A stretch of 64,000 nt of DNA from contig JBDQQY010000015.1 in assembly GCA_039889035.1 (NCBI GenBank), positions 124,001-188,000 of the forward strand, written 5' to 3'. Origin of the DNA: Plantactinospora sp039889035. GTDB lineage: Bacteria > Actinomycetota > Actinomycetes > Mycobacteriales > Micromonosporaceae. Position numbers and translations under genes: made by a program. The notes under the pieces are model-generated. The model was not told where the DNA came from and made no database searches. It saw only the letters and a program-made list of their open reading frames with translations. Below are positions 42,322-50,254 of this stretch, piece after piece (position 1 is the stretch's first letter; the number at the start of each line of letters is the position of its first letter).

Positions 42322-43631
42322 GCCAAGTCGGGACCTGGCACGTCCGCGCCGGCCTGCCCACGACGGCGGGGCGGAGCGCCGACGGCGCCGAAGACCTCGC
42401 GCATCGCGGCCTCCTGCTCCATCACGGTCGCCAGCCGGCGCACACCCTCACGGATCCGCTCCGGCGGCGGGAAGGAGAAGTTGAGCCGCATGTGGCCCGC
42501 CCCCGTGCCGTCGGCGTAGAAGCCGGTGCCGGGCACGTAGGCGACCCGGGCGGCGATGGCCCGCGGCACCATCGCCTTGGCGTCCAGGCCCTCCGGCAGC
42601 GTCGCCCAGACGAACAGCCCGCCACCCGGCTCGGTCCAGCTCGTGCCGGCCGGCATGTAGTCGGCCAGCGCGTCGAGCAGGGCGTCCCGGCGCTCCCGGT
42701 AGACCTCACGGTAGATCTTGAGCTGCTGCCGCCACGGCATCGTCGACAGGTAGGTGGTGACGGCGGCCTGGGCGAAGGCGCTGGGACAGAGGATCTGCGC
42801 CTCGCTGGCGATCACCAGCTTGTCGCGTACGGCGTGCGGGGCCAGGATCCAGCCCACCCGCAGCCCGGGGGCGAAGGTCTTGGAGAAGGTGCTCAGGTAG
42901 AACACGCCGTCCCGGCGGCGCGCCCGCAGCGGCAGCGGCGCCTCACAGTCGAAGCCGAGCTGGCCGTACGGGTCGTCCTCGACCACCAGCAGGCCGGCCC
43001 GTTCGCAGATGTCGAGCACCCGCTCCCGGCGTTCCTCGCTCAGCGTCACGCCGGCCGGGTTCTGGAACGTCGGGATCGTGTAGAGGAACTTCGCCCGCCG
43101 ACCCGAGCGGGCGACCTCGGCGATGGCCAGCTCCAACGCCTCCGGGATCAGTCCGTCGGCATCCATCGGGACGTGCACCACCTGGGCCTGGGCGCTCTGG
43201 AAGACACCGAGCGCGCCGACGTAGGTGGGCCCCTCGGCGAGTACGACGTCGCCGGGGTCGAGGAAGAGCCGGGCGACCAGGTCCAGCGCCTGCTGCCCGC
43301 CGACCGTCACCACCACGTCCTCCGGGGAGGCGCCGCAGCCGACGTCGATGCCGGAGAGCGCCATCACCTCGCAGATCCGCTCCCGCAGTTCCAGCGTGCC
43401 CTGGCCGATGCCGTACTGCAGGGTGCTCGCGCCCTGGTCGGCGGCGAGCTTGTTGAGCATCTCGCCGACCGCGTCCAGCGGCAACGCGGCGATGTACGGT
43501 GCGCCGCCGGCCAACGAGACGACCTCCGGACGGCTGGCGACGGCGAAGAGGGCTCGGATCTCCGATGCCGTCATCCCGCGTACCCGCCGGGCATAGCGGT
43601 CCGTGTAGTCGTCCAGCGTCGTGCCGGTCAT
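42318..43631 (-). CDS. PLP-dependent class I/II aminotransferase
   Basis: The protein has 437 residues from ATG 43631, which has GAGGAGG directly upstream (CAGCGAGGAGGCGGC). The frame opens 60 codons earlier, without similarity. Fold type I landmarks: LQYGIGQGTLELRERI, VVTVGGQQALDLVARL, IPTFQNPAGVTLSEERRERVLDI, EDDPYGQLGF and the PLP Lys in STFSKTFAPGLRVGWI. It resembles 2-aminoadipate/valine-pyruvate type aminotransferases and the catalytic half of MocR regulators, without a helix-turn-helix. The substrate is not evident. It precedes and overlaps the Ddl-like gene, so amino acid supply to a D-Ala ligase reaction is an attractive inference. Confidence 0.9.
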   Translation of the reverse strand: MTGTTLDDYTDRYARRVRGMTASEIRALFAVASRPEVVSLAGGAPYIAALPLDAVGEMLNKLAADQGASTLQYGIGQGTLELRERICEVMALSGIDVGCGASPEDVVVTVGGQQALDLVARLFLDPGDVVLAEGPTYVGALGVFQSAQAQVVHVPMDADGLIPEALELAIAEVARSGRRAKFLYTIPTFQNPAGVTLSEERRERVLDICERAGLLVVEDDPYGQLGFDCEAPLPLRARRRDGVFYLSTFSKTFAPGLRVGWILAPHAVRDKLVIASEAQILCPSAFAQAAVTTYLSTMPWRQQLKIYREVYRERRDALLDALADYMPAGTSWTEPGGGLFVWATLPEGLDAKAMVPRAIAARVAYVPGTGFYADGTGAGHMRLNFSFPPPERIREGVRRLATVMEQEAAMREVFGAVGAPPRRRGQAGADVPGPDLA

Positions 43632-44142
43632 GCCGCCTCCTCGCTGTGCTCTCTCCTCGTCACGACGTTCGCGACCGGGCCGGGGGATGGCGGCGCCGCG
43701 CCCGCTTATCCCGCCTCCCTGCGCTCGTCGTGCCTCCCCATGATGGCCGCGACGGTCACCGAACGCATTCCCGAAACAGGTCGTTTGATCCCGCCCGGGC
43801 GCCCTCGGCACCTCGAACGCCGCGCCCGCTTTCCGTCCCGGTCCGCTCGAACCCCGCCGTGCGGGGCGGGTCGGTGGGGCTGTCCGGCAACTCCGCCGGT
43901 CGGCGCTCGTCGCTCGATCGTAATCCCGATCACCAGGTACGGCCCTCGGCCCGGCGGTCCGTCCACATGTCGGACCGGTTGACCTGCCCGGTCACCGGCT
44001 GACCCGCCGGAACGGTGCGTAGTCGTCCCGTCCTCTCCCGAGCCGGGATGTTCCGGCGTACGATCGCTCGTTGGGGGTAGGGACCGGAGATGGCGGTATT
44101 TGCGGTCTTTGGACCTCCGGGACGATTTGTGGGGATGCGCCG
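43632..44142. other. Divergent promoter region of the aminotransferase and GNAT genes
   Basis: These 511 bases contain no supportable gene. The aminotransferase promoter (minus) and GNAT promoter (plus) must both lie here, and I could not find a good -35/-10 pair. No repeat or binding palindrome stood out. Confidence 0.5.
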
Positions 44143-44802
44143 ATGTCGCGACGTCTGGTCAGTCTGACCCTCGACACTCTCGAAGACCTGCCCCGGCCCT
44201 GCCGGCGGTGCGTCTACTGGGAACTGGATCCGGTGGCGGCCGAACGTGCCCGCGAGGCAGGCGACCCCGGCCTGGAGAAGGAAGCCTGGGTCTCGCAGAC
44301 GCTGCTCGAATGGGGCTCCTGCGGAAAGCTCGCGTACGTCGACGGTATCCCCGCCGGATTCGTGATGTACGCCCCGCCGGCCTACCTTCCCCGGTCGATG
44401 GCGTTTCCCACCTCGCCGGTCTCGGCGGACGCCGCACTGCTGACCACGGCACACATCATCACCGCCTTCGCCGGTGGCGGGCTGGGCCGGATGCTCGTCC
44501 AGGGGGTCGCGCGGGACCTGACGAAGCGGGGCATCAAGGCGATCGAGGCGTTCGGCGACGCGAAGTTCGGCGACGCCGGTGAGGGCGCGGGCGGCTGTGT
44601 CGCCCCGGCCGACTACTTCCTCTCCGTCGGTTTCAAGACGGTACGTCCCCACCCACGCTTTCCCCGCCTCCGGCTGGAGCTGCGTACCGCACTGTCCTGG
44701 AAGTCCGACGTCGAGTACGCGCTGGAGAAGCTGCTCGGGTCGATGAGCCCGGAGGGGCTGCTCCGCCCGGTACGCCCCGCCACCCGCTCGGCCGCCGGCT
44801 GA
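44143..44802 (+). CDS. GNAT family acetyltransferase
   Basis: The protein has 219 residues from ATG 44143, 7 bases after GTGGGGATG. The early Cys-rich segment LPRPCRRCVYWELDP is followed by a GNAT-like centre. Central landmarks: CGKLAYVDGIPAGFVMYAPPAYLPRSMAFPTSPVSADAALLTTAHI and GGGLGRMLVQGVARDLTKRGIKAIEAFGDA, where the G-x-G-x-x-L part fits motif A. It may acetylate a small molecule with acetyl-CoA. The fold fits better than the annotation of any substrate. It is convergent with the CwlM-like gene, 27 bases apart. Confidence 0.82.
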   Translation: MSRRLVSLTLDTLEDLPRPCRRCVYWELDPVAAERAREAGDPGLEKEAWVSQTLLEWGSCGKLAYVDGIPAGFVMYAPPAYLPRSMAFPTSPVSADAALLTTAHIITAFAGGGLGRMLVQGVARDLTKRGIKAIEAFGDAKFGDAGEGAGGCVAPADYFLSVGFKTVRPHPRFPRLRLELRTALSWKSDVEYALEKLLGSMSPEGLLRPVRPATRSAAG

Positions 44803-44829
44803 CGGGTCACGCCGGCTGACGGTCGGTCG

Positions 44830-45999
44830 TCAGTCGTGGGCGGCGGCGCCGGCCGCCACCATCGCCCGCAGCTCGCTGACGTCGATCGAGCCGGTCGGCA
44901 CGTCCTCCTCGACCGGGAAGTACATCCGTTGCACCGCGGCGACGATGGCGTCCACCACCCGGTCCCGGAACCGGGGGTCGATCAGCCGGGCCCGGTCGGT
45001 GGGTGAGGTGAGGTAGCCGACGTCGACGCGTACCGCCGGCATCCGGGTCAGCCGGAGCAGCTCCCACGTCTTCGCGTGGGTCTGGCAGTTGCGCAGCCCG
45101 GTCCGGACCACGATCTCCCGCTGGACGAGCCCGGCCAGCCGTTCACCGACGCTCGAGGTGACCCCGTTGGCGGTGCCGTAGTGGTAGGTGGCGACCCCCT
45201 CCGCCTCCGGGTTGGCGTGCCCGTCGATGTGCAGCGAGATGAGCAGGTCACCGCCGAGTTCGTTGGCCAGGTCGGCCCGGGTGAGGTCGGCCAGCGGCGC
45301 GGCCGGCGCCGGGCCCCGGGTGAGGTGCACCCGCATGCCGGCGGCGGCGAGCCGGCCCTCCAGCCGGGCGGCGAGGTCGTAGGCGAGGTCCGCCTCGGTC
45401 CACCGCATCGCGCCGTCCTGCACCACGAACCCGGGATCGAAGGGGTCGTGACCGGGGTCGACCACGATGACCTTGCCGACCAGGTTCGGACCGGACTGGC
45501 GGAACGCGTCGGATTCGCGGAGCAGGGTCGGCCGGCCGCCGACCACCTTGCGGCCGAGCCGGCGCAGCGCGTTCATGGTGTGTGGGCCGCAGGCGCCGTC
45601 CGGGGGGAGTCCGACCTCGCGCTGGAACTGGGCGACCGCGCGGGCCGTCCGAGCCCCGTACACGCCGTCGGCGCGACCGACGTCGTAGCCCATCTCCAGC
45701 AGGCGCTCCTGGAGCGTACGCACGTCCTCGCCGATCAGCGGGTCGGGAATCGCCTGGTAGAGGGTACGGGCACCGAGCCGCCAGCGCGCCGCGTCCAGCG
45801 CCCGCCAGGTCTCCGGGCCGACCTGACCGTCGGCGCTGAGCCCACGGTCCTGCTGGAAGGCGCGTACCGCACGTTCGGTCTCCGCCTCGAACTCGTCGGC
45901 GCCGGGCGGCCCACCGGCGGGCAACAGGCCCAGCCCGACCAGGACGGCTCGGATCTCGGTGACCGCACGTCCCCGGTCACCACGTCGGATCGGACGCAC
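44830..45999 (-). CDS. cwlM: CwlM-like N-acetylmuramoyl-L-alanine amidase-fold protein
   Basis: The protein has 389 residues from GTG 45999, with GGGAGG 7 bases upstream. There is no signal peptide. Two peptidoglycan-binding-type 1 domains (about 5-75 and 88-150; ERAVRAFQQDRGLSADGQVGPETW and RTARAVAQFQREVGLPPDGACG) precede an Amidase_3 domain (from about 175). Zinc ligands H184, E202 and H257 are in place, but the catalytic Glu of the usual VE-x-GF motif is Asp (D326 in VRVDVGYL). Position beside trxA/trxB and the sigM/murJ block matches CwlM of M. tuberculosis (Rv3915), which is cytoplasmic, is phosphorylated and controls MurA rather than cutting peptidoglycan. Confidence 0.88.
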   Translation of the reverse strand: MRPIRRGDRGRAVTEIRAVLVGLGLLPAGGPPGADEFEAETERAVRAFQQDRGLSADGQVGPETWRALDAARWRLGARTLYQAIPDPLIGEDVRTLQERLLEMGYDVGRADGVYGARTARAVAQFQREVGLPPDGACGPHTMNALRRLGRKVVGGRPTLLRESDAFRQSGPNLVGKVIVVDPGHDPFDPGFVVQDGAMRWTEADLAYDLAARLEGRLAAAGMRVHLTRGPAPAAPLADLTRADLANELGGDLLISLHIDGHANPEAEGVATYHYGTANGVTSSVGERLAGLVQREIVVRTGLRNCQTHAKTWELLRLTRMPAVRVDVGYLTSPTDRARLIDPRFRDRVVDAIVAAVQRMYFPVEEDVPTGSIDVSELRAMVAAGAAAHD

Positions 46000-46342
46000 G
46001 GACGACCTCCCTCTGCGTACCTGCGGTTGACTGCCCGGCTGTCGGGCGGTGTGCCGGATCGGCCCTGCGGCCGGTCCGGCGCGGACGGTTCGTGGCTCCT
46101 CCGGGCGGGCCCGGTGGACCGGTCGACGGAGATCCGGCCCGGTGGCGCCGACCCACCGTCGCGAGGAGGAACGCTTCCGGAGCGTACCGTGGCGCTCCGG
46201 CCCCCGCCCGGCGTTGACCGTACGGTATCCGGCCAACCCCGCTGATGAGCTGGGGATATACCCACTCGACCGGTGCCCGACGCGTGCCGGCCGCGATTGT
46301 GGCGGATCAGTCTCGACCGGTGGCCGGTCCCGCCGGCCGGAA
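46000..46342. other. Gap between cwlM-like gene and the trxA terminator
   Basis: These 343 bases hold no gene I can support; open frames are in shadow of the neighbours. The cwlM-like gene's promoter (minus strand) must be here, but no consensus pair is clear. Confidence 0.5.
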
Positions 46343-46388
46343 CGCCGACGCGCCCGCGTCCGAGGATCCGGAGACGGGCGCGTCGGCG
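46343..46388 (-). terminator. Perfect 14-bp hairpin after trxA
   Basis: CGCCGACGCGCCCG at 46343-46356 is the inverted complement of 46375-46388. The loop can form an extra TCCG/CGGA stem. It starts 15 bases beyond the trxA stop and ends the trxB-trxA unit. Confidence 0.7.
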
Positions 46389-46403
46389 TGGCGGTGGCGT
46401 GCG

Positions 46404-46727
46404 CTACAGCGCCGTTTCGATGAGCTTGATCAGGTCGCTCTTGGGGCGGGCCCCGGCGATGGACTGGACGGGCTCGCCACCCTTGAACATCGTCAGGGTC
46501 GGCACCGACAGCACCCGGTAGGCACGGGCCGTCTCCGGGTTGTCGTCGATGTTGAGCTTGACGATCCGGACCTTGTCCCCCAGTTCGCCGGCGATCTCTT
46601 CCAGCAGGGTGTCGACCTTGCGGCACGGCCCGCACCACTCGGCCCAGAAGTCCACCAGTACCGGCGTATCGGACTGCAGCACGTCACTGGCGAAGTTGGC
46701 GTCCGTGACGGCGCTTGTTGCTCCCAC
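46404..46727 (-). CDS. trxA: Thioredoxin
   Basis: The protein has 107 residues from GTG 46727, after GAGGAGGA. The redox site is WCGPC at residues 31-35 (C32, C35), with DFWAEW before it and the cis-Pro in SVPTLTMF. It is a complete, normal thioredoxin that reduces disulfides in cytosolic proteins and is itself reduced by the adjacent TrxB. The two genes are 35 bases apart on the same strand. They match trxC and trxB2 of the M. tuberculosis origin region. Confidence 0.97.
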   Translation of the reverse strand: MGATSAVTDANFASDVLQSDTPVLVDFWAEWCGPCRKVDTLLEEIAGELGDKVRIVKLNIDDNPETARAYRVLSVPTLTMFKGGEPVQSIAGARPKSDLIKLIETAL

Positions 46728-46762
46728 TAGTCCTCCTCGGGGGTTGCTTCGTGCGTTGGTAT

Positions 46763-47719
46763 TCAGTCTTCGTCGAGCGTCGCGAGGAACCGCTCGGCGT
46801 CGAGGGCGGCGGCACAGCCGGTGCCGGCCGCGGTGATCGCCTGGCGGTAGGTGTGGTCGACCAGGTCACCGGCGGCGAACACGCCGGGGATGTTGGTCCG
46901 GGTGCTCGGCGCCTCGACCTTGACGTAGCCGTTGTCGTCCAGCTCCACCTGGCCCCGGAAGAGCTCGCTGCGCGGGTCGTGGCCGATCGCCACGAACACG
47001 CCACTGACGTCGAGCGTCTTGGCCTCGCCGGTGTGCGCGTTGCGCAGGCGTACCCCGGAGACCTTGCCGTCGTCGCCGAGCACCTCCTCGACCACGCTGT
47101 TCCACTCGACGTGGATCTTGTCGTTGGCCAGTGCCCGGTCCGCCATGATCTTGCTGGCCCGGAACTCGTCGCGGCGGTGCACGATCGTCACCTTGCTGGC
47201 GAACTTGGTGAGGAAGGTCGCCTCCTCCATCGCCGAGTCGCCGCCGCCGACCACCACGATCTCCTGGCCGCGGAAGAAGAAGCCGTCACAGGTGGCACAG
47301 GACGACACACCGTGCCCGAGGTATTCCTGCTCGCCCGGCACACCCAGCGGCCGCCAGGCCGAACCGGTACTCAGGATGACCGCCTTCGCCCGGTACGCCG
47401 TCTCACCGACGTACGCCGTGCTCACGCTGCCTTCGCCCGGTACGCCGGTGTCGACCAGCTCGACCCGGGTCACGTCGTCGGTGACGAACTCGGCCCCGAA
47501 CCGCTCGGCCTGCTTGCGCATCGAGTCCATCAGCTCCGGACCCATGATGCCGTCCGCGAAGCCGGGGAAGTTCTCCACCTCGGTGGTGGTCATCAGGGCA
47601 CCACCGGACTGCACACCCTCGATGACCAGCGGTTTGAGATTGGCGCGCGCGGCGTAGACCGCCGCGGTGTAACCGGCCGGCCCAGAGCCGATGATGATCA
47701 GGTTGCGGACCTCGTCCAC
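46763..47719 (-). CDS. trxB: Thioredoxin reductase
   Basis: The protein has 318 residues from GTG 47719 (VDEVRNLIIIGSGPAGYTAA), with GGGAG 7 bases upstream. A longer frame to 47809 is unsupported. The FAD site is GSGPAGYTAAVYAARA, the NADPH site is VVVGGGDSAMEEATFL and the redox pair is CATC at residues 141-144. The FAD motif GVFAAGDLVDHTYRQ is near the C-terminus. It transfers electrons from NADPH to thioredoxin (low-molecular-weight type). It lies 183 bases from the anti-sigma gene. Confidence 0.97.
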   Translation of the reverse strand: MDEVRNLIIIGSGPAGYTAAVYAARANLKPLVIEGVQSGGALMTTTEVENFPGFADGIMGPELMDSMRKQAERFGAEFVTDDVTRVELVDTGVPGEGSVSTAYVGETAYRAKAVILSTGSAWRPLGVPGEQEYLGHGVSSCATCDGFFFRGQEIVVVGGGDSAMEEATFLTKFASKVTIVHRRDEFRASKIMADRALANDKIHVEWNSVVEEVLGDDGKVSGVRLRNAHTGEAKTLDVSGVFVAIGHDPRSELFRGQVELDDNGYVKVEAPSTRTNIPGVFAAGDLVDHTYRQAITAAGTGCAAALDAERFLATLDED

Positions 47720-47902
47720 TGCCGTCTCCCGATGTGTGTCTCTGCGCCACCGACGCCAGGCGCCGACGGCAGTCCGAGCGCCGGCCACGTACGGCACCGG
47801 CGCCTGCAAGCCAGAACGTCATCGTACGAACCGGGGATTCCCGAGCCGGTCATCCGGTGGGTCATGTCACTGCGTCGACGAAACAGCCGATGAGGCGTTG
47901 TT

Positions 47903-49114
47903 TCACCCTACCCGGCTCTGGTAGATGAGGTCGGCAGCGGGTGAACCGCAGTTCGGGCCGGTCACCCAGGCCCAGCGGGCCCCCGAGCGGTCGGTGAAGA
48001 CGACGACGAGCGCGGCCCGGCCCTGGAAGGTGGCGTAGTCCACCAGGTCGACCGCGACCGGGCCCTGGGCGTGGGTCAGCGCGATCGCGTCGAGGCAGGC
48101 GGCGAGTACGGACCGGTCGGCCAGACGCTCCAGCGACGTGCCGTCCCCCGTCGGCAGGCAGCACGGCGAGGCGCCGGTCGCCGAGAAGGGAGTGGCGTCC
48201 GGGGCGGCGTCCTCCCGTACCGGGCCGGAGCTGCGGTTCTGCGGCGCGGGCCGGGTGGCCGGCGCGGTCGGGGCGGCCTGCTTGGTCAGCTGGGAGACGG
48301 TGTCCGGCAGCGAGTCGGGGGTGTAGTCGGTGCCGGTGTGGAGGACCCGCTCGGCGGACGGTTCCACCACCGTCCGGGGCGGGCCGGAGCCGAGAACCTG
48401 CGGCGCGGCCGCGTCCTCGCCGGAGTTCATCGCCGTGCCGGCGGTCTGGTCACCGGCGCTGTCGCCGCCGTCCACGAGACCACTGACGGCGAACCCGGCG
48501 AAGCCGGCGACCACGGTGGCGAGCAGGATCGGACCGGCCATCCGTCGCGTCCAGCGCCGCCGCCGCCCCGGTCGGCCGGGGCGCGGGACGCCGCCGGGCT
48601 GGGGGGGTACGCCGGGCAGGTGTCGACGGGGCCGGCCGCCCGGGCGCGTCGGTCCGCCCGACGGGGACCCGCCCGACGGCCCGGGCCCGGAGTCCGGGAC
48701 GGCACCGGACCGGGTACCGGCACCCGGTGCCGCGGCACCGACCGGCTCGTCCGAGGCGTCGCCCTCCTCCGGGAGGTCGGCCGACTTCGCCTGAGCGTCG
48801 TCCGGCGACTCGACAGGCTGGTCTTGGCCGGCGGCGGCCGGGTCGGAGGTGCCGGGTGTGGCAGCGCCGGCCAGCGCCGAGCTGAGCCGGTCGACCACCA
48901 CGGGCGGCATCGGGGTCTGCGCGGCGGCCAAGCCCGCCAGGTCGAGGCGTACCGCGTCGAGGCCGGCGCTGAGGTCGGCGAACGCCTCCGCCCAGGCCGG
49001 ATCCTGGTCGACCAGCCGGGCGATCTCGACCTCGTCCGGGGTGCCGTCCAGCGCGCCACCGACATAGTCGGCCAGCAGGTCGAGATCGACCTCCCGGAAC
49101 TGGCCCCCGGTCAC
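47903..49114 (-). CDS. Transmembrane anti-sigma factor-like protein
   Basis: The protein has 403 residues from GTG 49114, with AGGAGGA upstream; its start overlaps the stop of the sigma gene (GTGA). The cytosolic N-terminus (about 1-80: DLDLLADYVGGALDGTPDEVEIARLVDQDPAW) resembles an anti-sigma domain but lacks the zinc HxxxCxxC motif. A Pro/Gly-rich linker leads to one membrane helix at about 192-214. The extracytoplasmic part ends with a small Cys-containing domain (GASPCCLPTGDGTSLERLADRSVLAACL, GPNC). The M. tuberculosis counterpart is RsmA, but this protein is much longer. It should hold the adjacent ECF sigma factor inactive until an outside signal. Confidence 0.82.
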   Translation of the reverse strand: MTGGQFREVDLDLLADYVGGALDGTPDEVEIARLVDQDPAWAEAFADLSAGLDAVRLDLAGLAAAQTPMPPVVVDRLSSALAGAATPGTSDPAAAGQDQPVESPDDAQAKSADLPEEGDASDEPVGAAAPGAGTRSGAVPDSGPGPSGGSPSGGPTRPGGRPRRHLPGVPPQPGGVPRPGRPGRRRRWTRRMAGPILLATVVAGFAGFAVSGLVDGGDSAGDQTAGTAMNSGEDAAAPQVLGSGPPRTVVEPSAERVLHTGTDYTPDSLPDTVSQLTKQAAPTAPATRPAPQNRSSGPVREDAAPDATPFSATGASPCCLPTGDGTSLERLADRSVLAACLDAIALTHAQGPVAVDLVDYATFQGRAALVVVFTDRSGARWAWVTGPNCGSPAADLIYQSRVG

Positions 49115-50208
49115 GATTCCTCCTGGTCCTGGTCGGTCCGGCCACCACGCCGGTCCGGTGCCACCTGCCTGTCCGCCCCGAGCCGGATCGATTCTGATCG
49201 GACGCCGCCACCGGAGCCGAGGTTCCCGCCGGTGACGGAGGGCACCCTGGGGCTCGGCGCGGGATCGCGGCCGGTACCCGCGGGCCGGAGGTGGCCGAGC
49301 AGGATGGCGAGTCGGGCCCGTCCCCGGGCGCACCGGCTCTTCACGGTGCCCTCGGCGACGCCGAGGATCTCGGCCACCTCGGCGACCGGATAGCCATGTA
49401 GGTCCACCAGCACCAGCGCGGCCCGCTGCTCGACCGGAAGTTCCGCGAGCGCCTGCCGTACGACGAGCGTGGTGTCGTGGTCGGTGGCCGGCGCGGCCGG
49501 CTCGACGCCACCCTGCCATCGGGCGGTGTCGAGCGGGCGGGTGCTGTCCGGCAGCGGCACGGTCGGATGAGCCTGCCGACGGCGGATCCGGTCGAGGCAG
49601 GCGTTCACCACGATGCGGTGCAGCCAGGTGGTGACGGCGGCCTCACCCCGGAACCGGGCCGCCGAGCGGTGCGCCGAGAGCAGGGCGTCCTGGAGGGCGT
49701 CCGCCGCCTCCTCCCGGTCGGTCACCGTACGCAGCGCCACCGCCCAGAGGCGGTCCCGGTGCCGGTGGAAGAGGGTCGCGAAGGCGTCCCGGTCGCCGTC
49801 CACGTGTGCCCGGAGCAGTTCGGCGTCGCTGCGCTCCGGGGCGTCGGGCCAGGCACTACCGGCGGGGCGGGTCATCCCGTCAACCGGGTTCGACGCGTCC
49901 GTGGTCGGCGCTGTGGCGTCCGTGGTCGGCGACGCCCCGGCCGGACTCGGCTCGTCCGTCGACGACCCGGCTCCGGACGGGGTGAGTCCGTCGGGCGCAC
50001 CGGGGGCGCCGGGGCGGGTGGTCGGGCCGAGTCGGGTCGAGGAGGCCGGCGAGGTCGTACGGTCGGTCCGGCCTCCGGTCTGCGGTCCGCGCGGGTCGGC
50101 GTTGCCCATGGTCGGGCCCGCCGGCCGGGCCGGGTCGGTCGGCGCCCAGGGGCGGGCGGAGGGCGAGCCGGCCCGGCCGGCAGCGTCGGAACCCAACCCG
50201 CCGGTCAT
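49111..50208 (-). CDS. sigM: ECF RNA polymerase sigma factor, SigM-like
   Basis: The frame gives 365 residues from ATG 50208. Sigma region 2 is at about 120-190 (DAELLRAHVDGDRDAFATLFHRHRDRLW, EEAADALQDALLSAHRSAARFRGEAAVTTWLHRIVVNACLDRIRRRQ) and the region 4 helix-turn-helix at about 240-300 (LPVEQRAALVLVDLHGYPVAEVAEILGVAEGTVKSRCARGRARL). The first 110 residues are a disordered Thr/Pro/Gly-rich stretch. ATG 49875 (residue 112, MTRPAGSAW) would give a 254-residue protein closer to normal ECF size, and neither start has a strong ribosome site. The sigM/anti-sigma/trxB/trxA order matches mycobacteria, where SigM controls cell-surface genes. Confidence 0.9.
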   Translation of the reverse strand: MTGGLGSDAAGRAGSPSARPWAPTDPARPAGPTMGNADPRGPQTGGRTDRTTSPASSTRLGPTTRPGAPGAPDGLTPSGAGSSTDEPSPAGASPTTDATAPTTDASNPVDGMTRPAGSAWPDAPERSDAELLRAHVDGDRDAFATLFHRHRDRLWAVALRTVTDREEAADALQDALLSAHRSAARFRGEAAVTTWLHRIVVNACLDRIRRRQAHPTVPLPDSTRPLDTARWQGGVEPAAPATDHDTTLVVRQALAELPVEQRAALVLVDLHGYPVAEVAEILGVAEGTVKSRCARGRARLAILLGHLRPAGTGRDPAPSPRVPSVTGGNLGSGGGVRSESIRLGADRQVAPDRRGGRTDQDQEES

Positions 50209-50254
50209 GGCCGCACGATAACCGAGTCACGCACGCACTGGGACGACCGGCAGC

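Noticed and set aside
43952..43975. GTCCGTCCACATGTCGG as a DnaA box next to the GNAT promoter
   Set aside because: It is a single non-perfect match without a partner box, so chance is sufficient.
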